Origin: Nigrospora sphaerica
Lineage: Eukaryota > Ascomycota > Sordariomycetes > Amphisphaeriales > Apiosporaceae
Assembly (NCBI GenBank): GCA_018287875.1
Contig: JAGVVL010000001.1
Coordinates: forward strand, 3,348,001 to 3,412,000
Length of the DNA stretch: 64,000 bases
Reading direction: 5' to 3'
The translations under genes and the position numbers were made by a program. Positions 1-12,727 of this stretch are shown piece by piece. How positions within the stretch are numbered: position 1 is the stretch's first letter; each line of letters begins with the position of its first letter. The notes under the pieces were generated by a model. It was given only the letters and a program-made list of their open reading frames with translations. It was not told the origin of the DNA and made no database searches.

Positions 1-1187
1 CGATGATAGGTCTCTCTTGGGTTTGGCGATTGCTGGTCGAAGCTTTGGTGGGCGAGCAAGTCGCTGATTTGCTGGATAGTCTGGGTTGTGTTTCTGCCTC
101 GTTTTGCGCGACCTCGCTGAGTGGCTGGCTAGGTTGCTGCGGAGGGGCCCGGTTGGAGGAGCCGCTACTGAATGTAAGGTTATACGGGGTTGCGCGTGGG
201 CTTGAGAACTGAACGGCGCGCGTTGCAAGGCAGAAGAAAGTGAATTGTCAATTGGGCAGGCAGTCGATGGGAGAAGTTGTGCGCGTGCGGGACTGACGGG
301 TTATCGCACCAAACCGCTGAGAAAGAAATGTCTTTTCGGGCTGGGCGGCGCGTGTGTGGGCGTGTGTGTTTGTGTGTCTAGGCCACCTTGGTAGCGGTGT
401 CGCACGTCGCGCTTCGGATACCCTGAGAAGAGAAAGGGCCTAGCCGTGGTGGCTTTGCTGACTGATCGGCAGACCAAGTAGCTGGGAGGAGGGGCGTTGG
501 CGCGTTTGCTTGTCGGACAAGTTGCCCGTGTTGGGTTTTTTTTCTTCTCCTTCTTCCTCTTCTCACTCTCTCTCTCTCCACCCTATCGTTCTTGGATGCT
601 GTCCGACGGAATCGAATCAGAGTCCAAAAGCGGGCGGAAGAGGCGCAACGCGAGTGCGGAGCGGGTAGGTTTAGGCAACGGGCTGCGCGGTCTGGGGGTG
701 TAAGGCAGACTGTTTGGCTAGTAGGCAATTCTGAAGACTCGACGTGATTTGACAGCGTCGACGAGTCCCGGGGCACAGTTTGCGATTGCTTTCCCCTCAA
801 TTGTCTGAGGGAGCAGGCGGGAGTGACAATTGATTCGATGAATTCTGGTCGACGGTGGACCGAGAGGGAATTGATTGGTGAAAATGGGCAGAGGCGAGTT
901 AAAAAGGGAAGGGCACGAGGGTTTTAACGGGGCCCGCGTTTCTGTGACTAATCAGCAGGCGCGAATATGCCGTCTGCGACGAGCGGCTGGCTCCACGGCC
1001 GGGTCGGGCTTGACAGAATCGAGGTTGGCGTGGATGGAGGCACGTTAGTCGCATGGATGATGCCCAGGTGGATGTGACAGAGGCCAAAGGTACCGGCCCT
1101 GGTATCGGCCCTGGTACCTCTCAGCTCCCAAGCTGCGTCTTCGGCGAGCCGGCGAAGCCAGACCTCGCACTCTTGGTCTCTACCAAA

Positions 1188-1190
<3 letters not shown>

Positions 1191-1218
<28 letters not shown>
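1191..1218. repeat. (TC)n microsatellite
   Basis: Fourteen uninterrupted TC dinucleotides. It lies in non-coding DNA and is likely length-variable between isolates. Confidence 0.9.
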
Positions 1219-1943
1219 CTTTCTCTTCCCAACCCCAGCTCGTCATGAGCATGGGTAGGCCGCCGTCGACATGGAAGGAACCTTGCAAGGGCCTGGTCAA
1301 CTTCTGCTCTCTTCCTGGCACTGGGGAAGCACCCATGGGTGGGTGGGTGGAGGATAGCTGGCTGGCTGCGACATTTCCCTCGTCTCCCCTCCCCTCCCTT
1401 CCCCATCCCCTCCCTCCCAAGGCCCGACCGCACTGTACAGAGCAGGCTATCGGGTCAGCTCGGCGGATTTCCTCCTTCAGTTGCAGGCGTTGGATACGAC
1501 CCTGGCCATAAGGCAGCAGATAATTGTACCTCCAGCCCTGCCTCCCTGGCCACTACTGACTAAGGCCTGACAGATGTAGGGTGGTGGGGACTGCGTGCAG
1601 CGAGAGGCTAATATGGAAGAGAGGTATGTGGTTTTACTTGGATGGTAGGGCAATAACGACGCTCCCGCTCGTCGGGCTCTGGATAGGCACGCAAGGCTTG
1701 TCACCTATACCTGACGTCCAACGATGAGTCCTTACTGCGCACATAGCAACTGGGCATGTATGTATGGAGGGAAGATGCCGGCCCTGTACAGCGGCGCCCG
1801 GCGCTGTGGAGCTGGGGAGAGAGTTGGGAGCCCAGCCAGGTATTCATCCCAACCCATGGACGCGTCGAAAGAGCTGCCGTCGCAGTACCTGCGGTAGCCG
1901 TGATGCATGGGGATGGCTTGCAGTACCTACATGGCCTACTTTC

Positions 1944-1973
1944 CATACTTACCTACCTAGGTAGGTAGGTATG
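1944..1973. repeat. 30-bp near-perfect palindrome built from CCTA/TAGG
   Basis: The arms meet at CCTAGG (1956-1961) and pair over 15 bp each with one mismatch (position 1949 against 1968). The core is ACCTACCTAGGTAGGT. Related TAGGTAGG strings recur through the gene-poor parts of the window. Function unknown; it could be a slippage product of a tetranucleotide repeat or a dyad-symmetric protein site. Confidence 0.8.
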
Positions 1974-4900
1974 TATTGTACCTACTGGGCACCTCTGCTG
2001 CTGTATGGGATCCCAATCCATGCCCGAGTCTGCCGGCTAAAATGGCCACTGAAGGCCCAGGTATCTTTCGCCAGTTGGCACCCACACCCTGCCTGCCGCC
2101 GCCAGGGCTCATCGTCTTCACCAGCTCGTCCTTTGTACCGTCGCAACATAGTCTTGACGGGCGAGTACTACCCAAGTCGTACAAGCTACCTAATGCCGTA
2201 CCCCCTGATATACCGACATGCCCGACTATCTGCCACGCAGTATGCTTGAAATGACCACAGATGGCGGGACTTTCTAAGGTTCCTTTGCCAGAATTCTCGG
2301 GGGCGCGATGCCGCCACATCCTGGAAGGAGGCAGGAGACAATAACTCGGGGCCTTGGACGAGGGGGCGCGCGCGAATGTACATATCTACTGCTGGCTTGG
2401 GGTTCAGGCCGAACCATAACAACCTAAAGTACTTCAGGAAGTACTGCCCGCATACGCGTGCATCAACCATACAGAGGTACATGCCGAGCAACCAAACGGG
2501 CTGGGAGAGGCCGGTCTGGGACGGGACAGGTGCCTCCTTGTCCTCCGAGGCGCGGAAGGCAGAGAGCTTTCCATGGTCGAGCGGGGATGGTCGGGACGAC
2601 TAGGCGGGGTTGAACCACTGCCAGGCGCATGCGTGAGCGAAAGCCATCGCAAACGCGCGATGGAGTTGGGATGGTGGGATCCATGGATGTCAGGCCGCAA
2701 CCTCGGGTCCTCAGGCCCAGAGGACTGGCTCACCACCCCAGCAGCTTCTAAACTGCGTATCTACGCTCGCCTTCCATCGTCATCACGCAGCCATGCCTTT
2801 CTGACTGAGCCCCTTCCCTTCAGTTGGCGGTGCGTGTATACTACTAGTTTGTCCAGCTGCCGGTGCTGTGACGGACGCCCGGCTGATCCTCCCCGCCCAC
2901 CATGTGGACCAGGAGGGGGTCAAGCGGGCTGCCAGCAGGTGCTGGAGAATTTTGGGAGGATGATTTTTTTCTCTCCTGCCCTTCTTTTCTCCCCTAGTTG
3001 TGGTTCCGTCGCTCGCCAGGCCGATTACCAGCGACAGAGCACTGTGCATGAAAGTGGCGGTACCTCCGTCAGCCCCTCCTCATGACAGCGTGCAGCATCG
3101 CACGAGGCACCTCAGTCTACCCATCCCGTCTCCCGCCTCTGTACCACTGCCAGCGACGTAGCTTCACGTAACAGTCAACGGAGAGCGAGGAATGGGCCGG
3201 AGCGCCAAGGCAACGAGCAGCAAGCAATCGCTAATTTTAGACCAGTCGTCCCCCATCACAGCTCCGTTGGGACGGCTTTGAAACGATGACTCAGGAACTG
3301 CTGTCGTGGAAGCCAGAGAGGTACTGCCACATACTCGGCACGTAGTAGACGACATATAGCCGGCCAGGTATTCGAGTGCACATGCTGCAGGTTGGCCACC
3401 GGTGAGGAAGGAGAAAAGCGCTGGGGCTATCTATGTTGGTTGTTCTGGGTGCGCCGCACTGTGCTATAGAACCTAAAGTACTTATTAGTAAGAGAAGTAT
3501 GTCGGTAGTATGTAGGTAGGTACTTTTCTTGTCCTGGCTGCCTGTTAGCCGCCGAGCATTGGGGATCGCGCCGATGGCAAGCAGGCAAAAGGACACCAGC
3601 AGAGAGGGCTATGCATCATCTACACCAGCCATGTGACAAGACGGACAGCAACGTGCCACATGCACCGTATCGCTTGGGGGCCGGGGGCAGTTCCGGCCAT
3701 GTACAAGCCGTCTTTACGCTCATCCGTCACATTCAGAGCAAGCCGAGCTCTCATGGTTGTTGCCCATGTCGGTAGGTGCCATCATTCTGACGGTGAAAGG
3801 CAGGCGACAAAAAGCCAGGCGGGGATCTCGGGACCAGCACCGACCCCCGACCAAGCTGACGTCGGAGAGAAAAGAGGCGCCTAGTTTCCGGTACACTGTG
3901 AAAAAGTCGGTGTAACCAGACCGGCTGGCTGGAGGCCGCCGCCGCGCCGATGGGCGCAGATCTTGAGGATGGCTCGGCTTTCCGTCTGCCCATCCTTCGG
4001 GCGACTTGCCCCTCTGTCCCGCCTCGTGATGAGGCGACGTCCGAAGGGCGATGTACGGCGTGCGCGGGTGGGATGATGGGCAGATACGAGTACGTGCGGT
4101 ACCTACGTCTTCGACTGCAGCGCCCAACCCACTACCGCTGCCAGGGATCCCGACAAGTGGGCTTCAGCGCAGGCTGGGCAGACAGCCCTCGCTGTCTGCA
4201 TATGGATCCGTCCCAACGGCTGCAGGCTCCAGGTGTGTCAATCTCGACGCTTTGCGGGGCCTGTCTCGCTGGACATTGGCAGGCAGAGCGAGCTGGAAGC
4301 TGAGTGGTCGGGAATTCGCCCGAATCCCAGCTTGTGAGTGGCCAAAACATCCTCTGGTAGTTTCCGTCGAGTCAGATTGTCGGGATTCTTCCTCTTTTCC
4401 TGCCCAAACAAAACAACCGGGCATGCCGTCGCCAGTCGTGCTCGTGTGGGCCCCGGCCTGTGCTTCTTGATCCGGAGATCAGGGTCTCGTACATCGTAGG
4501 AGATCTCAAGGGCGGGCCCTCTGGCCGGAGCAGCGAACGGGCGAACCACCCGGATGACGAGACATGCCCAACGTCGTATGTAGTCGTTTTAGTTCCCGCG
4601 CCCTCTTGGGACGGTGGTGCTGCTGGTGGACGCGGGCGCCTGCCTGGTCGCCCGTTCCCGCAGAAGCGTCGGGCGGTTTCACGACAGTCCTGCTCGCTAG
4701 AGCCTGGCCGTTGGCAACGCTAACGCAGCCAGCCCGTAAGGTGCCGTGCCAGCCCAAAGCCACGAGACGCCTTGCTGCTGTGCCATGCCCGTACCGCAGG
4801 CAGCCATTGGAGTCGGCAGGCGAGGGGGCGTTCCCCAGCCCTCGCTCCCTCGGCCGGAAGACATCGGGATCGAGACGTCTTCGGCTTCCCCACGAGCGAC

Positions 4901-6627
4901 CATCCATCCGTCCCTCCCTGGGGGCAAACGGCGCGGCGGCACTCGCGCCTTTGTCGGGTCCCCTTCCAGCAGAACCATCTGGAGACGTCACCGTCGTCAG
5001 AGGAGTGGAATCCACCAGGACGAGACCTGCCTTAAGCTTTGGCAGCATGGCCAGGGTCTTTGGGGGGGTTGTCAGGCCAATGAGAATTCGCAAACCCGCT
5101 TCTGTCCTCTCATTCGGCATCGCCCTCGCCTGGGTTTCCACCCGCGTCTGCCACGGCAATACAACTCTATTCCTCCCATTCACTAACGCATGTCTCTCGT
5201 ACCTGGCGGCTACTGGATGTCGGAGACATCAGAGGAACCGCGTAGCCACCACGCGAATCACGTGGTTCCGCCTTCCATACCGTTCAAACGGGGCGTGGCA
5301 AAAACAACGACAACAAACCTCCTGATCGTGCCTGTTCGCCCTGCCCCTCGCCAACTGCCAGCCCCATATGATACAGCCGGCCGCTGGCCACAGCCCGACG
5401 TGCCTGTGTGTCTTCTCCCAGCTGTGGCGGAACGGGTCTTGTCGCCCCTCGAGTGGGACAACGCCAACACTTGTGTGGACACGAGACATCAAGCTGAGAT
5501 GGCCTCTCATATTGTGGGTAGATAACGTGGCTGGATCCTCGGCCTCGCAGTCCGATTAGGCAAGGCGCAGCAATTTCAGGGACCTCGACTTATGAGGCAT
5601 TCGTTGTCGGGCCGGCGCTTCGTGAGATGAAGGCCGGCGCCCCCCCTGGAAAGAACGTCATGGCAGCGCGATAGTCGGTTGGGCATGGCAGCGCGTCCCA
5701 TCCCGTCACATTACTGGTGTGACGAGAGCAACGCCACCCGTGATGGCAGGGCGTTGCTGACATCTAGTTCGAGCCCGAGGCGCCCGGCAACGAGCGACTG
5801 CCAAGAACGGAGACACAATCTCCTAATCTTCCATCAGCAGCTCCGTTGTCGTAATGACGCCGATTTGGCTCAGCAATTACCTACCCATCGCACCAGGCCG
5901 AAGGCGTGCCCCTGTCAAACCGTCCACTGGTCATTTAACCTAGTCTCTTTGATATCTTGGCCGAGCAGCGCCAGTGGAAGTGGCCGAGTCCGTACGAGAT
6001 CGTCGACAGCTTTTGGTAGGTATGCAAGGAAGTTGGCATAGCCTTGTTTCGAGGCTCTGACCATTGAGGTCTTGGGAGTCTTACTGGCGGTATCACCATG
6101 GCGCACTTCTCACAGCAACGGCGAAAACGCCGGTATCTGTCTAATATGGACAAGCGCCGGGGCTCCTTGCTTGGAACATACGAAGTGAAGAAGGGGCGTC
6201 TATCTCTGGATCATGTATTGCCATATGGCCGAAGACGTGGGATATGCAGTTTAGCAAGTCGAGGAACGCGGGTCTTGTTACTCATTCGGTCATTGCATGC
6301 TCTTCCAGGGGCACTCAAGACTACAAGAAGCCTACTCAATGGCGTGGGGCGGAGGCGGTCCTTCTTAGCCCTCTATTCTGAGGTGTCGATGATTCCGATT
6401 CGATTGACCTGGGATGGAAGTAAGCCATCAAAAGCAGGAGTCACCGAGAAAAATTTCACATACAATTTTCATGGGGGTTTACGCCCAGGACTCGGTGCAT
6501 GTTGCGAGGGGCATGAAATACCCCTACTCGACGGACAAAAAGCATCGAGGGACGGCGGCACAGTCTGTCTCTTAGTCGGGTGGGTGATGATTGCCTATCA
6601 ACTTATACAGCACCTGCTTGAAGTTGC

Positions 6628-8113
6628 CTAGCCCTCGGCCTTCCACGAGGATCGGGTTCTCCTTCTCTTAGTATCAGCGAGAACGTGACTTTCGTTGGAT
6701 AACGCCTCCCCTTTGATAGCCGTATGGTCGTCGGTTGGTCTTTTCCTTGACGGCGGCGGAACCGTGTCAGCAACCTCTTGCTCGACCTTGATGTGTACTT
6801 CTTCAACCTTTGTCGTCGGCGCCGCACGCTCGGAGAAAGTCTTGAGGTTGGCCGTGAAGAGAACAGACTGAGCCCAGCCAGCATGCTCACCCCAGATACT
6901 GCGAAAATGATCCCCGACCGAGTCGTACATAACCTTGGAAAAGGTCTTGGTCTTCGTCTTGCCGAACTTGTAATCACGTTGAGCAATCTGCCACACATGG
7001 GTGTCGACTGGGACAGCCTGGCCCCAACCCAGTCCCATGAGACAGACGCAATCAGCAACCTTTGGACCCACCCCTGTCAGGGAGAGAAGCTGCTCGTGTG
7101 CCTCCCTGTACGTGGCACGACCGAGTTTTGGGTCCTGATCGGCGTTGAAGCCTGGGTTTTCGGAGTTTGTAAGGCTTTCCAGCCAGCCTCTTGGCTTCTC
7201 TTGGGACACTATGCGAGCAGTTTCGGCGATGTACTTGGCTCTGTAGCCGAAGCCAAGCTCTCTCAGCCGAGACTCGACCTCCCTCCCTGTAAGGGCCTCC
7301 GGGCTGGGAAAATCGTGGAAAGGCTCGCCTTCAATGTTACCAATGTACGAGCCGTAGTTGAGGCACAGTTTGTGGACCTGTAAAAAGTCAGCGCCGGCGC
7401 GCTGTAGTACGGGAAATACAGTGGTCACATACCATTTGTGAGATGCGTGAAATGTTGTTGTTGCTGCTACAGATGAAACCGATCAAGGCCTCCCAAGCAT
7501 CCTGGCTCATGATTCTGATGCCGGTAAACTTGGGGGCTTTCTTCCTGAAATTGGGGTCTGCATTCCTCGGAATTTAGTAAAGGTTTCGGAGAGATACCGA
7601 GGCATGGTTTCGAGGAAACGGTCCTATCCCCAAAGCCGAAGCCGTAAAGTAACAGATAACCTGATTCGGTTCGGTATCAATGGAGTCAAGAACTCCAGGG
7701 GCTGCTCACCATTCTGTGACCACAGTTCGTACAAGGCCGTTGCATTATGTTTGAGACTGAAGTAATGCCGTAGCAGACCTTCCGTGTCATCGTCAGGGCC
7801 GTCTGCAGCAGGTTCCTTGTCCGGCGCAGGCACCACTTGCTTGGGCCGAGGAGTCGAGTTGGCGGGCCATATCGTCCTGTAATGGAGATGAGTGCTATCC
7901 TGCTTGAGAGACAGGATGCGCCCATGAAGGGCCATGTGCCTGGCCAGGAGTCAGTGACATGCTCGGCATCGGGCGGGCCAGCAGGACGCCAAACCATTCG
8001 TCGTCGATTTTTCTCCATCTGAACGACTGCCCACATCGCAGAGTCGTTTCGATGCACAATTCAGTGAGGCTCAAGGGCAGCTTTCGCCACTCGGACATGC
8101 GCACTGCAGCCAT
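6628..8113 (-). CDS. ogg1: 8-oxoguanine DNA glycosylase/AP lyase (OGG1)
   Basis: Base-excision repair enzyme that removes 8-oxoguanine opposite cytosine and nicks the abasic site; acts in nucleus and mitochondria. Four exons read on the minus strand: 8113-7995, 7939-7710, 7557-7433, 7377-6628, giving 407 residues. Introns of 55, 152 and 55 bp are GT-AG; the first donor is a weak GTTTGG but joining gives an unbroken DDEWHMALHGRI. The N-terminal OGG domain is followed by the helix-hairpin-helix GPKVADC motif with catalytic Lys264 and by VDTH with catalytic Asp283; the 19-residue offset from human Lys249/Asp268 is the same for both. The basic C-terminus (RKRP and KRRR clusters) looks like a nuclear signal. 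It is transcribed away from the U2AF gene across a 632-bp shared promoter. The start is the first ATG in frame, just before the conserved LPLSLTEL region. Confidence 0.95.
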
Positions 8114-8745
8114 TCCGGTCCAGGGTTCCGTGTTCGCTGGAAGATCGCAGGGAGGAGAGTATGGGGCTTCACAGTCCGTCAGGCTCAGGCAGACGAGCTA
8201 GGCAAGGAGTTGGTCGAGACTGTCAGACGGCGTAAAGGCTGTCTCACGGCAAGGCGCAAAGTGCATTCAGCTCAAGGGTGAGTGAGTGCGAGGGTCTACG
8301 AGTTACAGCCATGGCCTGTCTCCTTGCTTTAATAAGTTGCCTTCCCAATCCGTAGGGGCGAGTATGTGTGCTGCGTATCCGGCGGCCCGGTTTTGTAATC
8401 CGTACTGGAGAAAGTACCTTTGTAGCTATGGGTGGAGCACACGCTTGTCCCTAACAGGCCTAGCAACTTGGAGAGGTGCACCCCCAGGGAAAAACCTCCA
8501 GCCTCGTTCATCCAAACAGCAGCTCCATAAACTGTTGCTGGCCAGTCTATCCATCCCTCCAGCTCCCACTCCATGTGCTTCAAGCTGCAGCTGCTGCTCT
8601 GAAGTTTACCGGTCGCTGAAAGCTAGTCTGTCAGCCAAAACCAAAAAGAGCTCCTGCGTGCCCATCCGGATTCTTACCCATCACATACCGCTCTCGGCAT
8701 CTTGAGGCAGCCTTCGTCGCGTACTCCCTGCCAGGAACCATCGAC
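8114..8745. promoter_or_regulatory. Divergent promoter region between OGG1 and U2AF large subunit
   Basis: 632 bp between two start codons pointing outwards, so both promoters must lie here. No TATA box is evident. No separate gene is seen; open frames here have no resemblance to known proteins. Confidence 0.6.
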
Positions 8746-10742
8746 ATGAACGGGGACGGATACTCGTCGCGAGGTTAGTTCACCCCCCACACCCAGGCTT
8801 TCCGCACCGTACCGGGCGCAGGTGCCATGCTCAATTGATCCGTGCTGATGAATGACGCCCTTCCAGATGGCCGGCATGGCTCATCGCGCGATTACCCGCC
8901 CCGAGACGACCGACGCGACCGTGGTGGTGAGCGTGGCGAGAGGAGAGACAGGCGGCGATCCCGATCCCCCAGACGCTCGCATCGCGAGGGCGATGTCGAC
9001 TCATATGCGTCCAGCCGCAGCCACCGGGACCGCGAGCGCGAGGACCGTTATGGAGGAGGTGCTGGTGGCGGTCGGGACCGCGACCGCAGAGACAGAGAAT
9101 GGGACCGCGACCGGGGCGGCAGACGGGACCGTCGCGACGATGGCGGTGGCCGTCCTCCGCGACGCGACCGAGACTTGTTCGATGATCGCCGAGGCGACAG
9201 ACGCGACCGAGGCGACCGAGGCGACCGGGGTGACCGCGGCGACCGTGGCGACCGAGGCGAACGTGGCGGCCGCGACCGAGACGAGGACCTTTTCGCACAG
9301 AATCGCCGTGGCCGCAGCGCCTCGCCGCCCAAGAAAAGAGAACCCACTCCCGATCTCACCGATGTCGTCCCGGTTCTGGAGCGCAAGCGCCGTATGACGC
9401 AGTGGGACATTAAGCCGCCAGGGTACGAGAATGTTACGGCAGAGCAGGCCAAACTTTCGGGAATGTTCCCTCTTCCTGGTGCTCCCCGGCAACAGCCCAT
9501 GGACCCTTCCAAGCTGCAGGCCTTCATGAACCACCCCGGCGGTGCCGTCAACAGCGCCACGCTCAAGCCGTCCAACAGCCGGCAGTCGAAGCGTCTTGTG
9601 GTCCACAACCTCCCGCCAGGGTCCACAGAAGAGAGCATTACGGCCTTCTTCAACCTGCAACTTAACGGCCTCAACGTCATCGAGAGCACTGATCCGTGTA
9701 TCCTATGCCAGATATCCCAGGACAAGACCTTTGCCCTCTTGGAGTTCAGACACGCTACCGAAGCCACAGTGGCCCTCGCTCTGGATGGCATATCCATGGA
9801 AGCCGACGACGCGGCGGGCGACGGAGCTGCCAGCGGTGGCCTCAAGATTTCTCGGCCCAAAGACTACATCGTCCCGGCCATCGCTGAAGACACCGGATAC
9901 GAGCCCGGTGTGGTCGCTAAGGTGGTGAATGACACTCCGAACAAGATCAGCATCGCGAACCTCCCGCCTTACCTGACAGACGAGCAAGTTATGGAGCTCC
10001 TTGTGTCGTTCGGTGAATTGAAGGCTTTCACCCTCGTCAAAGATCAAGGCACCGAGGAATCTCGGGTTGGTATACCCTGTTCCGTCTCGTCTTCCTGATA
10101 CTCCAGCTAACACAACCACCCAGGGCATCGCTTTCTGTGAATACGTCGACCCTGCGGCCACAGACATCGCCGTCCAGGGGCTTAACGGCATGAACATTGG
10201 CGACAAGAGTCTTAAGGTTCGCAAGGCCAGCGTGGGCATCACTCAGGTAGCGGGCATAGAGATGGGCGTCAACGCTATGTCGATGCTTGCCGGAACGACA
10301 TCGACGAACCCCGATGAAAGTCGGGTGTTGCAGCTGCTCAACATGGTCACGGCTGAGGAGCTAATTGACAATGACGACTACGAGGGTGAGCGTTGAGCCA
10401 ACGCGTGCAATTTTGCTTTGAGGCCTGCTAACATGATCTAGAAATCTGCGACGATGTCAGGGAGGAGTGTGCCAAGTTTGGCGAGGTCGTGGCACTGAAG
10501 GTTCCCCGACCCAGTGGTGGAAGCAGGCAATCCGCCGGCGTCGGCAAGATCTACGTCAAGTTTGACACTACCGAGTCGGCGAAGAAAGCCTTACAAGCGC
10601 TGGCCGGCCGCAAGTTTGCTGACCGAACCGTCGTCACAACATTCTTCCCCGAGGTAAGTCTCCCGCTCCATGCCGTCCGACCCATGGTGCCGCGTATATG
10701 CTAACAAAACCTCAGGAGAATTTCGAGGTCGGTGCCTGGTAA
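8746..10742 (+). CDS. Splicing factor U2AF large subunit (U2AF65; fission yeast Prp2)
   Basis: Binds the intron polypyrimidine tract and helps bring U2 snRNP to the branch site. Five exons: 8746-8773, 8867-10065, 10124-10385, 10442-10653, 10716-10742; 575 residues. All introns are GT-AG (93, 58, 56 and 62 bp). The first exon is only 28 nt and the last only 27 nt. Domains: an Arg/Asp/Gly-rich N-terminus (about 10-165) with a few SR dipeptides, a ligand motif for the small U2AF subunit around Trp189 (MTQWDIKPPGYE), RRM1 about 252-340, RRM2 about 369-460, and a C-terminal U2AF-homology RRM about 480-575 with the diagnostic GRKF loop and terminal Trp. It faces OGG1 head to head. The SF3B1 gene further right encodes three RWD motifs of the type such a UHM domain can bind. 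The N-terminus uses RD/RG repeats more than the classical RS repeats. Confidence 0.96.
9205..9267 (+). repeat. Coding minisatellite: seven 9-bp units in the U2AF N-terminal region
   Basis: Seven in-frame units of the type GACCGAGGC encode Asp-Arg-Gly repeats, the last one Glu-Arg-Gly. Third bases differ between units (CGA, CGG, CGC, CGT), so the array is not freshly amplified. Repeat number may vary between strains. Confidence 0.85.
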
Positions 10743-12727
10743 GGTTTTGGCACGCCCGAGGCCGTGAGGTAAACCCCACTACCCTATGGTTAAGTCTTGA
10801 CTTTACTGGGGTGCCGGAAGCACCCGAGGCAAGAGAAAAAGGCGAGAGCAAATAGCCTTTGTGGACATCTGCAATTTGAAAAACTAAGCTACATTCGAGC
10901 CGCGATGTGTCGCCCTGCTGAATGGAAAGGCTCCCCTCCCATGGTCATGAACCAGGCAAGACACTCAAATCAGAACCAGATTTTTAAGCAGAGTGTGCTC
11001 GGGCGACGGTATGTCTATTCGCCAACAGTTATCGTTCATCCCGCGCAGTATCATATCGTGGGTTTTATTCAGGTACGTATGACCGTCGTGCTACGGCCTG
11101 CTGTGACGCAAAATGGAGTGTTGGTGAAGAACAGTGTTATGAATGGCAAGCTCTCCTCATTATGGGCGGATAGGTTACCAGCTGCAATTCGTTATGGAGA
11201 TCAATCCTGTCCTGCATGGTCAATTACCTCGAGCTTCAAGATTTCCCGTTCTCTGTAGCACCTTGACTTTTCGGATCGGGTAGAAGCGTTTCCTGCCGCT
11301 CGCTGAAGAGGGTCATCTGCTAAAAGGGGCCGGCGACCGCCCCAACAATTGGCTTTGTAAGCCTGCCTTTAATGTCGGAGAAAACTCGTGAAGCTACTAT
11401 AGAACAGAGAAGGTTCTGGGAACGGCACCGTCTGTGGCCGACTCGGTAGAATGATACTTCTTGTGGATACGGCAAGCCGCGTACGGTCGGGTCACGATGC
11501 GGCAGGAATACTTGGTGCAGAGTACATACCTAGGATTGCAACCGGGGACAACGGCTGGCATGGCGGTATATGGCTAGCTATGTGGCTCATTCCAAGCTGC
11601 TCCTGACGCGGCGCGGTCTTTGCTGGAGGGGCCGGTCGCCCTGCAGAAGCTGCATACGATCTGTTTGGATGCCCGGTCATACAAGACGGAGGCGAACAAA
11701 GTTGTGACCCGAATTCATCTTGATAGTGTCGCGATGATGTCCTGAACCAGACCAAACAAAGGTAAGCGACACTTAAGCAAACGCTTTGGGAGTTACGGTG
11801 ACCTGATAGCGGCCGAAATTGAGCACATGTGCTCTCGATACCGTTATCAAGACAGAATTAGAGGGCGGCTGATGTGGATGAGGGGTGATTGTTTCCTTAA
11901 CATTCACTACTTCTAAATGACTGCTGATGGAGACCTAGGTTGAGTAACGGCAACCTATATATACCTAAAACGTCCAACAAGGCCTGTGGTCTGATTAGCA
12001 AGATTCTCAAGAGCCGGTAGCTTGCCACGAAGAAGGTAGAGGAACTCATATCAGAAGTCCGTTTAATTCATTGACCGAGGACAAAGTCCAAGGTCTAACA
12101 TAAGAGGTACCAGAAAAAGTAATAATGAAAGGTATCATCAGGTGAGTTGGGAGGGTGTAGGAGATGGTAGGTTTGCTTACCAGGATGCGTACTGGACTGT
12201 GTTCGCAGGACGCCAGACGAGCCGCCTGCCACGAGGCACGCTCGGTCGGTCCTAACGCGAGCCAGGAACGGCGGTGATACCGCTCTGTCGACGGCGAGAA
12301 AGGAAGAAACAAGACAAATTCTTGCTTGGGTGTTGCAGAGATTGACATGGACATGGGAGCTCTCGGTCAGCTTCACCATGGCGAGAGACGGGTGGCAGAC
12401 TATCGATAAGCGGGAAAACCTCGGCCGTAATGCGAAAGCACCGAGAGCTAAGCCACATGGCAGGTTACCCCGGTCGGGGCCGAGGGGAGAAGTGGCTGCT
12501 GCACAGCCATTTTTGGGCTCCTCTCGGGCGCCCAGCCCCACGATGAGGGACTGGACAGAAGCGGGTCCCCACCAAAAATTACCCTACTCCAGGTTCAATT
12601 TGAGCGGCGCTGCCACAACTTTTCCCGATTTTGCTCATTTGAAGTTCTGCGACCTTGCGACTCTCGACTCGACCACGAGCATCAATCCCGACCAACGCCA
12701 GAATCCCAACCGCCAAACACCGACAAA
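10743..12727. other. Intergenic region between U2AF65 and RPS13
   Basis: About 2 kb holding the 3' end of U2AF65 and the RPS13 promoter. The part from about 11.0 to 12.1 kb is visibly richer in A+T than the flanks. Open frames are short and unrecognised. No gene called. Confidence 0.55.

Larger units (their letters stand above)
1..6627. other. Intergenic region without recognisable gene
   Basis: I see no gene I can support in these 6.6 kb. Open frames are short, overlap one another on both strands, and give proteins of mixed low-complexity composition with no family resemblance. A T/C-rich stretch on the plus strand at about 537-592, a (TC)n tract at 1191-1218 and a 30-bp palindrome at 1944-1973 are the only distinct structures. 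The pyrimidine tract could be the leader of a gene but no coding region follows it. The last 530 bp hold an ATG-initiated open frame (6098-6631) discussed as a finding. Confidence 0.6.

Noticed and set aside
4506..5325. Overlapping 225- and 253-residue frames on opposite strands
   Set aside because: Both open because the DNA is GC-rich; neither has domain-like sequence or splice support.
5760..5790. B-box-like AGTTCGAGCCC
   Set aside because: The T-stem does not pair and no A box lies at the right distance.
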